Assembly: GCF_003367175.1 (NCBI RefSeq)
Contig: NZ_QRGA01000017.1
Location: 1-64,000 of the forward strand
Source: Trinickia dinghuensis
Lineage (GTDB): Bacteria; Pseudomonadota; Gammaproteobacteria; Burkholderiales; Burkholderiaceae
Direction: 5' to 3'
DNA: 64,000 nucleotides
The position numbers were made by a program, and so were the translations under genes. Shown one piece after another: positions 42,309 through 51,238 of the stretch. Position 1 is the stretch's first letter. Every line of letters starts with the position of its first letter. The notes under the pieces are model-generated. The model did not search any database. It was not told where the DNA came from and saw only the letters and a program-made list of their open reading frames with translations.

Positions 42309-43457
42309 ATGTGTCCTGTCGCTTCACCGTCCGAGGATGCCTTCGCGCAGGCGCCCAATTCCGATTCTCCCGATCCATTCAACCCGCTCGGCCTGGCCGG
42401 CCTCGAGTTCGTCGAATTCGCCGCGACCGCGCCCGCCGAGCTTGGCCGCCGGTTCGAGCAGCTCGGATTCAAGGCAATCGCACGGCACGTCAGCAAGGCG
42501 GTGACGCTTTATCGGCAAGGGGAAATGAATTTCCTCGTCAACGCCGAACCGGAATCGTTCGCCGCACGGTATGCGCAAGAGTACGGAATGGGCATCTGCG
42601 CCCTCGGCATGCGTGTCGACCATGCCTCGCGCGCGTTCAAGCGGGCGATCGATCTTGGCGCCTGGCCGTTTGAAGGCGAGCGAACGGGCGCATCCGAGCT
42701 GAAGATCCCCGCGATTCAAGGCATCGGCGATTCGCATATCTATTTCGTGGACCGTTGGCGCGGGCGTGGCGGTTTGTGCGGCGGCGTCGGCGACATTTCG
42801 ATCTTCGACATCGACTTCAGGCCGATCGACATCGCGACCGCGCAAGCGGATCTAGCGCATAGCGGTACCGGCTTGCGACGCGTCGATCATATGGCGCAAA
42901 CGGTCGGTGCCGGGCGCATGCAGGAATGGCTCGATTTTTATCGAGATCTGCTCCACTTCCGTGAGATTCACGAGGTCGATCCGGACGGACACGTCTCGGC
43001 GGATTCGCGTGTCATGGTGTCGCCTTGCGGGCAAGTGCGTATTCCGCTCTATGAAGAGGGGACGGCTCGGACCGAGCAAATGCATGCCTATTTGCCCGAT
43101 CATCCGGGCGAAGGGGTTCAGCATATTGCGCTTGCGACCGACGACATCTTCAGCTGCGTCGACGCGCTCGTCGGCAACGGCGTGGCGTTCGTCGAACCGC
43201 CGCGTGCCTATTACGATGGGATCGATGCGCGCTTACCTGGCCATGGCGTCGATATCGAAGCGCTGCGCGCACGCCGCATTCTGATCGACGGAGAAATCGG
43301 CGCCGACGGCGTGCCTCGCCTCTTCTTCCAAACCTTCGTCAAACGCTGGCCCGGCGAAATCTTCTTCGAAGTCGTGCAGCGCAGCGGCCATCATGGGTTC
43401 GGCGAAGGCAACCTCGGCGCGCTGGCGAGCGCTCGATTGCCCACGCGTACACCGTGA
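42309..43457 (+). CDS. hpd: 4-hydroxyphenylpyruvate dioxygenase
   Basis: The 382-residue protein has the two VOC halves of HPPD and the iron facial triad His194 (RVDHMAQTV), His272 (GVQHIALATDDI) and Glu354 (IFFEVVQRSG). Their spacing is close to that of the Pseudomonas enzyme. The end HHGFGEGNLGAL is also typical. It would convert 4-hydroxyphenylpyruvate to homogentisate, but no homogentisate genes are near. ATG 42309 follows GGAGG. A homologue specialised for another 2-keto acid is possible given the shikimate-related neighbours. Confidence 0.82.
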   Translation: MCPVASPSEDAFAQAPNSDSPDPFNPLGLAGLEFVEFAATAPAELGRRFEQLGFKAIARHVSKAVTLYRQGEMNFLVNAEPESFAARYAQEYGMGICALGMRVDHASRAFKRAIDLGAWPFEGERTGASELKIPAIQGIGDSHIYFVDRWRGRGGLCGGVGDISIFDIDFRPIDIATAQADLAHSGTGLRRVDHMAQTVGAGRMQEWLDFYRDLLHFREIHEVDPDGHVSADSRVMVSPCGQVRIPLYEEGTARTEQMHAYLPDHPGEGVQHIALATDDIFSCVDALVGNGVAFVEPPRAYYDGIDARLPGHGVDIEALRARRILIDGEIGADGVPRLFFQTFVKRWPGEIFFEVVQRSGHHGFGEGNLGALASARLPTRTP

Positions 43458-43486
43458 TGTGCGGTGCGATAGGCGTGAGAAGCGAA

Positions 43487-44209
43487 TTAGCGCAGCATGG
43501 CCACGAACCGCAGGATCGCATCGACGATCATTTCCCGATGCTTGGCGCGCAGCCGCGGATGGGACGGATCCCGCCCGAACGCCGTGCCGAACGTCGACCG
43601 GTTGCTGACGCGATGAAAGCAAAGCGAGCTGATCATCAGGTGCAGATCGATCGGATCGATATCGTCACGGAACTGCCCCGATTCGACGCCGCGCTTCAAT
43701 AGATCCTCGATCGTCGCGATGACGCTCGCGTTGCGGCTGCGGAACGTCTTCAGCTGTTCGAGATATTTCGCGCCGTGAATGTTTTCGATCGTGACGAGGC
43801 GAACGAAGTCGCGATGCCGGTCGTGATAATCGAACGTGAATTCCACGAGCCTGCGCATGCCGTCGACCGGCTCCAACTCGCTGACGTGCAAGTCTTGTTC
43901 GAGCGCGCGGATATCGCCGTACACCTTGTCGAGCACCGCTTCGTACAGCCCTTCCTTGCTGCCGAAGTAGTAATAGAGCATGCGCTTCGTGGTGTTCGTG
44001 CGCTCGGCGATGGCATCGACGCGCGCGCCGGCGAGGCCCATCGCGGAGAATTCGGCCGTTGCCACCTCGAGAATGTTGCGCTTGGTCTCTTCCGGATCGT
44101 ACTTGCGCCGCGCGTCGGTGCCGGCGCGGCTGCTATTGGAATTGGACGAGGCCGCCGGTCTTCCCATGTCGTCTTGCGTTTCCAGAGTGAATGCGCGCGA
44201 TTCTAGCAT
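43487..44209 (-). CDS. TetR/AcrR-family regulator
   Basis: The 240-residue protein has a helix-turn-helix at about 45-90 (ILEVATAEFSAMGLAGARVD, TTKRMLYYYFGSKEGLYEAV) and a long C-terminal ligand domain. The first ATG has GGAG nine bases upstream. It is upstream-divergent in function from nothing obvious but shares its strand with the quinate/shikimate genes that end at 44267. It is the only regulator within that block and may bind the ACTAGT palindrome near 47240. Confidence 0.85.
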   Translation of the reverse strand: MLESRAFTLETQDDMGRPAASSNSNSSRAGTDARRKYDPEETKRNILEVATAEFSAMGLAGARVDAIAERTNTTKRMLYYYFGSKEGLYEAVLDKVYGDIRALEQDLHVSELEPVDGMRRLVEFTFDYHDRHRDFVRLVTIENIHGAKYLEQLKTFRSRNASVIATIEDLLKRGVESGQFRDDIDPIDLHLMISSLCFHRVSNRSTFGTAFGRDPSHPRLRAKHREMIVDAILRFVAMLR

Positions 44210-44223
44210 GGCGACTTTCTCCG

Positions 44224-44251
44224 AAAACGGCCCCGCTCGGCGGCGGGGCCG
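44224..44251 (-). terminator. Rho-independent terminator of the quinate/shikimate operon
   Basis: On the minus strand, CGGCCCCGC and GCGGGGCCG (44228-44236 with 44243-44251) form a 9-bp GC stem with a 6-base loop. TTTT at 44224-44227 follows. It begins 16 bases after the MFS gene's stop and precedes the TetR start. Confidence 0.75.
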
Positions 44252-44266
44252 GAGGCCGCAAGGACC

Positions 44267-45619
44267 TTAAAGCTGGATCCGCTTGATATCGCCGACGACG
44301 AAGATATACGACGCCGCGCCGATCAGCGCGATCACGCCGATGAACGCGAGCGCCCAGACGAACGAGCCCGTCACGCCGACGATCAGGCCGATCACGAGCG
44401 GCGTGATGATGCCGGCGAGGTTGGCCGCGACGTTGAAAATCCCGCCGGTCAAGCCGAGCATGCCGTCGGGCGCGATGTCGGAGACGAGCGTCCAGCCGAG
44501 CGCGGCCATCCCTTGGGCAAAGAACGCGAGCGACAGGATCGCGATGACCGCGAGATTGCTCTGCACGAAGTTCGCGAGGACGATCGTCGAAGCAAGCAGC
44601 AGCCCGGCAATGATCGGCAGCTTACGCGCGACGTTCGCCGATTTGCCCCGGCGCAGCAGCCAATCCGAGAACGCGCCGCCGAACAGCACGCCGATCGATG
44701 CGGCGATGAAAGGCATGATCGCGAAGAAGCCGATCTTGAGCCAACCCATGTGGCGTTCCGTTGCCAGGTAGGTCGGAAACCAGGTCAAGAAGAACACGAG
44801 CGTCGAGTTGCCGGCGAACTGGCCCAGGCAAATGCCCGTGAGCTGGCGATGCTTCAGCAGCCGGCCGATATTGCGCCAATCCATCTTCTTGGCTTCGTTG
44901 CCGGCGCGTTCGCTCGGGCTGTGCCGGGTGAGGCCGCCGCCTGCTTCGATGTACTCGAGTTCGGCGTCGTTGGCCGCCGGGTGGTCGAGCGGCTCACGAT
45001 AACAGCGCCACCAGATCAGGCCGAACACGAGGCCGGCGCCGCCGACCACGTAGAACAGGGAGCGCCACCCGAACGCGCCCATCAACGCGAACAGCAGCGG
45101 GCTGAAGAAAGCGAGGCCGATATATTCGCCGACGGTGTAAGTGCCCGTGGCGAACGCACGCTCCGTCTGCGGAAACCACGTGGCCACGATCCGGCTATTG
45201 GTCGGGAAACACGGCGATTCGCTCACGCCGAGCCCGAGCCGGCAAGTGAAGAGGGCGCCCACGCCATGCACGAGGCCCTGCGCCAGCGTGCACAGCGACC
45301 ACAGCGTCATCGACAGGAAGTAAGTGAACTTGCTGCCGAAGCGGTCGAGAAACACGCCGCCCGGAATCTGGGCGGCGACATAGCTCCACGAAAACGCGGA
45401 AAAGATCAGGCCCATCAACGCGGCGTTGATACCAAGTTCCTTCGTCAGTTGCGGCGCGGCAATGCCGAGCACCGTCCGATCGAGGTAATTGATCATCGTC
45501 CCCGCGGCCAACAGGCCGAGGATCCGGTAGCGGGCGCGCGAGCGCCGAACCGCGGACGGCTGCGCAGCCGCTTGCAATGGCGCCGAGCTGAGCGTGCGCG
45601 GTGAAATCGGTGGGGCCAT
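44267..45619 (-). CDS. ACS-family MFS transporter (sugar-acid/quinate-type)
   Basis: The 450-residue protein has 12 membrane segments, the helix-1 phrase GTMINYLDRTVLGIAAPQLT and the family signature LGLGVSESPCFPTNSRIVATWFP. The anion:cation symporter group carries organic anions such as galactonate, glucarate and phthalate. Next to shikimate dehydrogenase and dehydroquinase genes it is probably the quinate or shikimate importer. It is the last gene of a minus-strand unit with aroQ and the dehydrogenase. Confidence 0.85.
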   Translation of the reverse strand: MAPPISPRTLSSAPLQAAAQPSAVRRSRARYRILGLLAAGTMINYLDRTVLGIAAPQLTKELGINAALMGLIFSAFSWSYVAAQIPGGVFLDRFGSKFTYFLSMTLWSLCTLAQGLVHGVGALFTCRLGLGVSESPCFPTNSRIVATWFPQTERAFATGTYTVGEYIGLAFFSPLLFALMGAFGWRSLFYVVGGAGLVFGLIWWRCYREPLDHPAANDAELEYIEAGGGLTRHSPSERAGNEAKKMDWRNIGRLLKHRQLTGICLGQFAGNSTLVFFLTWFPTYLATERHMGWLKIGFFAIMPFIAASIGVLFGGAFSDWLLRRGKSANVARKLPIIAGLLLASTIVLANFVQSNLAVIAILSLAFFAQGMAALGWTLVSDIAPDGMLGLTGGIFNVAANLAGIITPLVIGLIVGVTGSFVWALAFIGVIALIGAASYIFVVGDIKRIQL

Positions 45620-45675
45620 GTCCTTGTGTCTCCTGTCGACCCGAGTAGTCGGGGTTGTTGAATGGGGCCGCGCTG

Positions 45676-45745
45676 AAGCGACTTAATGCAGCGACTTCAG
45701 CGACTTCGGTTGCTTCAGTTGCTTCAGTTGCTTCAGTTATTTCAG
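45676..45745. repeat. 9-bp tandem repeat array
   Basis: Six contiguous 9-base units run from 45689 to 45742: CAGCGACTT twice, CGGTTGCTT, CAGTTGCTT twice and CAGTTATTT. A further CAG follows, and an outlying AAGCGACTT stands at 45676. The array ends exactly at the stop codon (45746-45748) of the dehydrogenase gene on the minus strand. Units change in type from left to right, as expected from slippage and drift. Confidence 0.85.
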
Positions 45746-46618
45746 CTACCTCGCCAGCAGCGCTTGCAGATGCGCGAACATCCGATCGGCGTCCGGCTCC
45801 ACGCCTGTGAAGAATCGAAATGCGTCCACTGCCTGGTAGACCGCCATGCCGCCGCCGCTCAGCGTGCGGCAGCCGATTCGTTCGGCCGCCTCGATGAGCG
45901 CGGTGCGGATCGGGAAATAGACGACGTCGGCCACCCAGAGCGAGCGGTGCAATAGATCGGCGGACAACGGCATGCCCGGCAGCTTTGCCATCCCTGTCGG
46001 GGTGGCGTGAATGAGGCCCGTCGCGTCGCGCATGGCATCGGCGAGCGAGCCGCCCGATGCAACCAAAGCCGCCGGGAAGCGCCGCTGCAATTCGGCCGCG
46101 AGCGATGACGCCCGTGCCTCGTCGACGTCGAACAGCGTCAGGTGCTGGACACCCAGGCTCAGCGCGGCATGCGCGACCGCGGCGCCCGCGCCGCCCGCGC
46201 CGAGTTGAACGACGCGCGCGAGCGACACGTCGGGCAGACCGCGCTCAAACGATCGTTTGAAGCCTGACCAGTCCGTGTTGTAGCCGATCCGCCTGCCGTC
46301 TTTGAACAGGACGGTATTCACCGCCCCCAGTGCTTGGGCGTCGGGGGACAACGCGTCGAGCAGCGGGATTACGGCCTGTTTGCACGGATAGGTGATGTTC
46401 AGACCGTCGAAGCCCATTTGTTCCGCAGCCAAGAGCAGTTCGGGCAATGCGCTGGCATCGAGGCCGAGCGTCTCGAGATCGATCCGCCGATAGACGCACG
46501 TGAGCCCTTGTTGCCGGGCTTCTTCCTCGTGCATCGCCGGGCTCAGCGATCCCTTGATGCCCGCGCCGATCAGTCCGACGAGGATCGAGCGTTCGTTCCG
46601 ATTCGATATGGCACTCAT
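45746..46618 (-). CDS. Shikimate/quinate dehydrogenase
   Basis: The 290-residue protein has the substrate-binding SLSP in [12 protein letters not shown], the catalytic Lys in [11 protein letters not shown] and Asp in [10 protein letters not shown], and the nucleotide loop [13 protein letters not shown]. Biosynthetic AroE is usually encoded elsewhere. Here the partner genes (dehydroquinase, QuiC, importer) point to a catabolic role, oxidising quinate to 3-dehydroquinate or shikimate to 3-dehydroshikimate. The start overlaps the dehydroquinase stop (ATGA). Confidence 0.87.
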   Translation of the reverse strand: MSAISNRNERSILVGLIGAGIKGSLSPAMHEEEARQQGLTCVYRRIDLETLGLDASALPELLLAAEQMGFDGLNITYPCKQAVIPLLDALSPDAQALGAVNTVLFKDGRRIGYNTDWSGFKRSFERGLPDVSLARVVQLGAGGAGAAVAHAALSLGVQHLTLFDVDEARASSLAAELQRRFPAALVASGGSLADAMRDATGLIHATPTGMAKLPGMPLSADLLHRSLWVADVVYFPIRTALIEAAERIGCRTLSGGGMAVYQAVDAFRFFTGVEPDADRMFAHLQALLAR

Positions 46619-47070
46619 TGCTCCGTCCCCTTGTCGAGCAGAACGGCCATCCGTTCGAGCGCCAGGACGTAACCCTGCGTACCGCAGCCGACGATGATCG
46701 CCTCGGCGATCGGCGAAACGTACGAGTGATGTCTAAACGCTTCGCGCTTGTGCACGTTCGAGATGTGGACCTCGATCACGGGCTTGGCGATGGCCGACAG
46801 CGCATCGGCGAGGGCAACCGACGTATGGGTATAGGCGGCGGGGTTGATCACGATTCCGTCGATACGCTCGCGCGCATCGTGCAGCCAATCGATTAGCTGG
46901 TGCTCTGCATTCGACTGTCGGAAATCGACGGCGAGTCCGAGCCGTTCGCCGGCTTGCGCGCAGCGCCGGGCGACGTCGGCCAGCGTCTCGCGGCCGTAGA
47001 TGGCCGGCTCTCGCGTGCCCAGCAGATTGAGATTGGGTCCGTTGAGGACCAGAACCGAAGCAAACGTCAT
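46615..47070 (-). CDS. aroQ: Type II 3-dehydroquinate dehydratase
   Basis: The 151-residue protein has [17 protein letters not shown] with the catalytic Tyr, the [16 protein letters not shown] loop and the catalytic His in [20 protein letters not shown]. It interconverts 3-dehydroquinate and 3-dehydroshikimate. ATG 47070 has GGAG eight bases upstream, better than the in-frame GTG at 47076. The stop overlaps the next start by four bases. It is probably the catabolic enzyme of the quinate route. Confidence 0.9.
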   Translation of the reverse strand: MTFASVLVLNGPNLNLLGTREPAIYGRETLADVARRCAQAGERLGLAVDFRQSNAEHQLIDWLHDARERIDGIVINPAAYTHTSVALADALSAIAKPVIEVHISNVHKREAFRHHSYVSPIAEAIIVGCGTQGYVLALERMAVLLDKGTEQ

Positions 47071-47232
47071 CACCACTACTCCATTGCTTTGTTAAACGAA
47101 CGCTGCGCGTGTGCACGGAAAGACGAAAGACCGTACGACTTAACGACTTGGACAACCCGAGCCGCGTTCTCGATGCACGCAAGTGTGCGTCCGGACGGGA
47201 GAAAAGTCATTCTAGGGTTTTCTCGAATTTGT

Positions 47233-47246
47233 ACCAACTAGTTAGT
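47233..47246. promoter_or_regulatory. ACTAGT palindrome between aroQ and the dehydratase gene
   Basis: ACCAACTAGTTAGT contains the perfect palindrome AACTAGTT at 47236-47243. Operators rich in ACTAGT are common for TetR-family proteins, so it may be the target of the regulator at 43487. The remaining parts of the 314-base divergent gap show no gene. Confidence 0.4.
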
Positions 47247-47384
47247 TCACGTAAAGTTCGGGTCGTTCGTGCAAGCGTGCGTGCCGCGTCGATGTCCTCC
47301 GTTTTCGTCTGATCCGCGTGCGGAAGAAGGGGACGAGCGGCGCCTCGTTTGCTTCGTCAATCGCTTCGAGCCCCAGACAACGCC

Positions 47385-49322
47385 ATGCAGAACTGCCCTG
47401 TCCGTGATGCCGCCACACCGTTGCGGCGGTCGATCGCTACCGTCTCGATCAGCGGCACGCTCGTCGAAAAGCTGCGGGCGATTCAGGCCGCCGGGTTCGG
47501 ATGCGTCGAGATCTTCGAGAACGACCTGCTTTACTACGACGGCACGCCGGGCGACGTACGGCGTATTTGCGACGATCTAGGGCTGCGAATCGCGCTCTAT
47601 CAGCCGTTTCGCGACTTCGAGGGTGTCGGTGCTGAGCGCTTGGAACGCAATGTCGAGCGTCTGAAGCGCAAGTTCGATGTGATGCATGCGCTCGGCACGG
47701 ACCGTCTGCTCGTTTGCAGCAGCGTGTCGCCGGATACCATTCGCGACGACGAACTGATTGCCGATCAACTCGCCGTCCTGGCGCGGCATGCGCAAGCGGC
47801 GGGCGTAACCGCCTGCTACGAGGCGCTGGCGTGGGGCCGGCACGTCCACTCCTATCGCCACGCGTGGCGGCTAGTGGATACGGTCGATCATCCCAGCCTC
47901 ACGCTCGCGCTCGACAGCTTTCATACGCTGTCGCTCGGCGATCCGGTCGACGAAATCGCCTCCATCCCGGGAGATCGGATCGGGTTCGTGCAGATTGCCG
48001 ACGCACCTCGCATGGACATGGATGTGCTCGAGTGGAGCCGCCACTACCGGTGCTTTCCGGGGCAAGGCGACTTCGATCTGGCCGGCTTCACCGCACGCGT
48101 CGTCAAGAGCGGCTACCGCGGCCCGCTCTCGCTGGAGGTGTTCAACGACGGGTTTCGCAGTGCACCGCCTGCCGCGACGGCCGCCGACGGATATCGGTCT
48201 TTGCTGCTGCTCGAGGAGCAAACGCGCCCGCGGTTGACGGGGGCCAGCGACACCGATGCGTTGCCGCTCTACGCGCCGCCCGCGGTGCCGGCGCATCTGT
48301 CGACGCAATTTTTGGAATTCGCCGTCGATGCGGCCTCGCGCGAACACCTCGTCGAATGGCTCGAAAAGCTGCGATTCCGGCGCGCGGGGCGGCATCGATC
48401 GAAAGACGTCACCCTCTATCGGCATGGGATGGCCGCGATCGTGCTGAACGCGGAGCCCGATTCGTTCGCCAGCGCATTCTTTCAGCAGCATGGGCTCTCG
48501 CTGTGCGCGTCGGCATTTCGTCTCGACGATGCCGGACTCGCACTCGAGCGTGCCGCCGGTTTCGGCTACGTGCCGTTTTCCGGCCGCGTCGGTCCGAACG
48601 AACGCGTCGTGCCCGCCGTGCGTTCGCCGGACGGCAGTATTAACTACTTGGTGAACGAAACGTCGGGTCAGCCGACGTTGTTCGAAGCCGATTTCGTATT
48701 GACCGATATCGACGGGCCGAACGAAGTCGGGCCGTTGACGGGCATCGATCACATTTGCCTGGCTTTGCCGATGGGTGGGCTCGACAGCTGGACGCTATTC
48801 TTGAAGGCCGTGTTCGGGCTCGATGCCTCGCCCGGCGTCCTCGTTCCCGATCCCTATGGCCTGGTGCGTTCGCGTGCTTTCTCCAATCGCGACCGTTCGC
48901 TGCGCGTCGTGCTGAACGCATCGGTCGATCCTCATACCGCCGTGGCCGAAACGGTGCATGTCTACCACGGAACGGGACTCAACCACGTCGCGTTCAGTAC
49001 CGACGACATCTTTGGCGCGGTGGCCGAATTCAAATCGGCGGGTTTGCCGCTTCTGCACATTCCACGCAACTACTACGACGATCTCGAAGCGCGCTATGCG
49101 CTGCCCGAATCGCTGCTCGCGAGGCTGCAAGAGCACGGCTTGCTCTATGACCGCGACGAGCGCGGCGGCGAGTTCTTGCACGCCTACACCGAGACCCTCG
49201 ACCGGCGCTTCTTCCTCGAAATCGTCGAGCGGCGCGGCGGGTATGACGGCTACGGCGCACCCAATGCCGCCGTGAGACTGGCCTCGCAGGCCCGCCGGCG
49301 CCGGGACAACGCCGCGGCCTAG
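47385..49322 (+). CDS. quiC: 3-dehydroshikimate dehydratase fused to HPPD-like domain (QuiC type)
   Basis: The 645-residue protein has an N-terminal sugar-phosphate-isomerase-like TIM barrel (about 1-285) and a C-terminal pair of VOC domains like HPPD (about 300-620). The barrel keeps the metal ligands Glu146 (YEALAWG), Asp177 (LDSFHT), Gln203 (VQIADAP) and Glu251 (LEVFND). Their spacing of 31, 26 and 48 residues equals that I recall for Pseudomonas QuiC1. It converts 3-dehydroshikimate to protocatechuate, feeding the pca genes. ATG 47385 has no clear ribosome site. The role of the HPPD-like half is unsettled. Confidence 0.9.
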   Translation: MQNCPVRDAATPLRRSIATVSISGTLVEKLRAIQAAGFGCVEIFENDLLYYDGTPGDVRRICDDLGLRIALYQPFRDFEGVGAERLERNVERLKRKFDVMHALGTDRLLVCSSVSPDTIRDDELIADQLAVLARHAQAAGVTACYEALAWGRHVHSYRHAWRLVDTVDHPSLTLALDSFHTLSLGDPVDEIASIPGDRIGFVQIADAPRMDMDVLEWSRHYRCFPGQGDFDLAGFTARVVKSGYRGPLSLEVFNDGFRSAPPAATAADGYRSLLLLEEQTRPRLTGASDTDALPLYAPPAVPAHLSTQFLEFAVDAASREHLVEWLEKLRFRRAGRHRSKDVTLYRHGMAAIVLNAEPDSFASAFFQQHGLSLCASAFRLDDAGLALERAAGFGYVPFSGRVGPNERVVPAVRSPDGSINYLVNETSGQPTLFEADFVLTDIDGPNEVGPLTGIDHICLALPMGGLDSWTLFLKAVFGLDASPGVLVPDPYGLVRSRAFSNRDRSLRVVLNASVDPHTAVAETVHVYHGTGLNHVAFSTDDIFGAVAEFKSAGLPLLHIPRNYYDDLEARYALPESLLARLQEHGLLYDRDERGGEFLHAYTETLDRRFFLEIVERRGGYDGYGAPNAAVRLASQARRRRDNAAA

Positions 49323-49462
49323 CGGCGGTGGTCTAGCGTGTCGCGGCCGGCGAGCCGTGCCGCCGCGCAAGGACCGGCACATTCAGTTTCGCTTCGCTTT
49401 ACCGCAGAGACCGCGAGATCGACTCGCGGCGACGACCCTTGGAGATTGGAGAAAGACGCTCG

Positions 49463-50647
49463 ATGAAGACCTACACCTACAGCACACAAATCGGCCGCAT
49501 GGCGGCTGCGGCGGCGGTATTCGCGTGGACGCCGGCATTCGCGCAGAGCAGCGTGACGCTATACGGCGCGGTGGACGACGCCGTGACCTACGTCAGCAAT
49601 CAGAAGGGCCATTCGAACATTTATCTGCGGCAGGGCAATCTTTATGCGTCGAAGTTCGGCCTGCAGGGCAAGGAAGATCTCGGCGACGGAACGACAGCCA
49701 TCTTCGATCTCCAGAACGGCTTCGATACCAACACCGGAGCGCTCTCGTCGGCAGGGCTCATGTTCAATCGCGAGGCCTACGTAGGACTTCAAAATACGCG
49801 CGCCGGCACGTTGACCGCGGGACGGCAATACACTCCGTATTACATGTTCGTCGGTCCCTTGACCGGCAGTTCATGGCTGACCGGGGCGACGGGCGCCCAC
49901 CCTGGCGACATCGACGGACTCGACACGACCGTGCGGATCAACAACGCGCTGGTTTATACCTCCCCGAATTGGAGCGGCTTGCAGGCAAGCGCCATGTACG
50001 CCTTCGGCGGCATTGCGGGCAGTACCGGAAAGGGGGAGACGTATAGTGGCGCGCTGCGTTATTTGAACGGCCCGATCACGCTTGCGCTCGGCTATCTGCG
50101 CATGGACAACGCGCAGCAAACGGCCGGCTTCGATACCGCCTCGACGGGCAGCTTCGGCGTGTCGGCGCTGAACACCGGCTACGTCTCGGCGAAGGCGGTT
50201 CAGCACGTTGCGGCCGCAGGCAACTATACGCTCGGCAATCTCGTGCTGGGGCTCTCGTATTCGAACGTCGAGTATCAGGCCGGCGCGCGTTCGCTGTTCG
50301 GCACCACGGCGGTTTTCAACACCTACGCCGCGCTGGCGAGCTATCGATTCACGCCGACGTTCGACGTTGGCGGCGGTGTTGCCTACACGGCTGCGTCGAA
50401 AGCGAACGGGATCAGCAGCGCGGCGCGCTATGAGCAGTATTCGCTGAAGGAGGCGTATCACTTGTCCAAGCGCACCACGCTTTATGCGCTGCAGGCTTAT
50501 CAACACGCAAGCGGGCAAACGCTGGGCGCCAACGGAGCCGGCAACATCGTCGACGCGGCACCGGCGGTGGGCGATTCGCAGAACGGAACGCCTTCGTCGA
50601 CGCACTCGCAATTCGTCGGTATGGTCGGGATCGCGACGCTGTTCTGA
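49463..50647 (+). CDS. OmpC-type outer membrane porin
   Basis: The 394-residue protein has a signal peptide ending TPAFA, then QSSVTLYGAVDDAVTYVSN. Typical porin phrases are GLQGKEDLGDGTTAIFDLQ and LTAGRQYTPYYMF, and it ends FVGMVGIATLF with a terminal Phe. It lies between the quinate and pca genes and may admit aromatic or hydroaromatic acids. A TTG eight codons earlier, with GGAG in front, is an alternative start. Confidence 0.9.
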   Translation: MKTYTYSTQIGRMAAAAAVFAWTPAFAQSSVTLYGAVDDAVTYVSNQKGHSNIYLRQGNLYASKFGLQGKEDLGDGTTAIFDLQNGFDTNTGALSSAGLMFNREAYVGLQNTRAGTLTAGRQYTPYYMFVGPLTGSSWLTGATGAHPGDIDGLDTTVRINNALVYTSPNWSGLQASAMYAFGGIAGSTGKGETYSGALRYLNGPITLALGYLRMDNAQQTAGFDTASTGSFGVSALNTGYVSAKAVQHVAAAGNYTLGNLVLGLSYSNVEYQAGARSLFGTTAVFNTYAALASYRFTPTFDVGGGVAYTAASKANGISSAARYEQYSLKEAYHLSKRTTLYALQAYQHASGQTLGANGAGNIVDAAPAVGDSQNGTPSSTHSQFVGMVGIATLF

Positions 50648-50650
50648 TGT

Positions 50651-50686
50651 GATGCGGCCGTGATCGCGCTGTTATTCGGCCGCATC
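50651..50686 (+). terminator. Hairpin after the porin gene
   Basis: GATGCGGCCG 50651-50660 and CGGCCGCATC 50677-50686 form a perfect 10-bp stem with a 16-base loop. It begins three bases after the porin stop. No T run follows. It may serve both the porin gene and the converging pcaC unit. Confidence 0.55.
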
Positions 50687-50818
50687 CGCGGTCCTCGCGC
50701 GGCGCGCCCCGATCGATTCGGAAAGAGAGTCGTCGGTGCGCGCCGCCCATGTTGACCCACGCGATTCCGGCGCACCGCTCGCCGGACAGATAGCGCATTG
50801 GGTCGCGCGTTAAGTGCG

Positions 50819-51205
50819 TTAAGCTTGCGCGTCCTCTTCCCGGAAAATCCGATCGGCGAGATGGAACGCCGAGTTGGCTGCCGGCACGCCGCAATAGATG
50901 GCGGTTTGCATCAGCACTTCCTTGATCTCTTCGCGCGTGACGCCGTTGTTCTTGGCCGAGCGCAAATGCAGCGCCAATTCTTCGCTACGGTTCAGCGCCA
51001 CCATCATCGCGATCGTCAGCAAGCTGCGCGTGTGACGCGGCAGTCCCTCGCGCGTCCAAATCTCGCCCCACGCATAGCGTGTGATCAGTTCCTGGAACTC
51101 GTGAGTCAAATCGGTGCGGTGCTCGAGCGAGCGTTCTACGTGCGCATCGCCAAGGACGGCACGGCGCACTTGCATACCCGCTTCATAGCGTTCTTCGTCT
51201 TTCAT
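50819..51205 (-). CDS. pcaC: 4-carboxymuconolactone decarboxylase
   Basis: The 128-residue protein begins MKDEERYEAGMQVRRAVLGD and has the AhpD-like core RHTRSLLTIAMMVALNRSEE and EVLMQTAIYCGVPAANSAFH, both diagnostic of PcaC. It converts 4-carboxymuconolactone to 3-oxoadipate enol-lactone. It follows pcaB by 33 bases on the same strand. An upstream in-frame start at 51229 exists but the chosen one matches family length. Confidence 0.92.
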   Translation of the reverse strand: MKDEERYEAGMQVRRAVLGDAHVERSLEHRTDLTHEFQELITRYAWGEIWTREGLPRHTRSLLTIAMMVALNRSEELALHLRSAKNNGVTREEIKEVLMQTAIYCGVPAANSAFHLADRIFREEDAQA

Positions 51206-51238
51206 GGTGTGGGTGACGGATCGGTTCAAAGGAGGGGA

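Noticed and set aside
45686-45955. Plus-strand frame beginning with Leu-Gln repeats at the tandem array
   Set aside because: The repeats are a by-product of the 9-bp array and the rest is antisense to the dehydrogenase.
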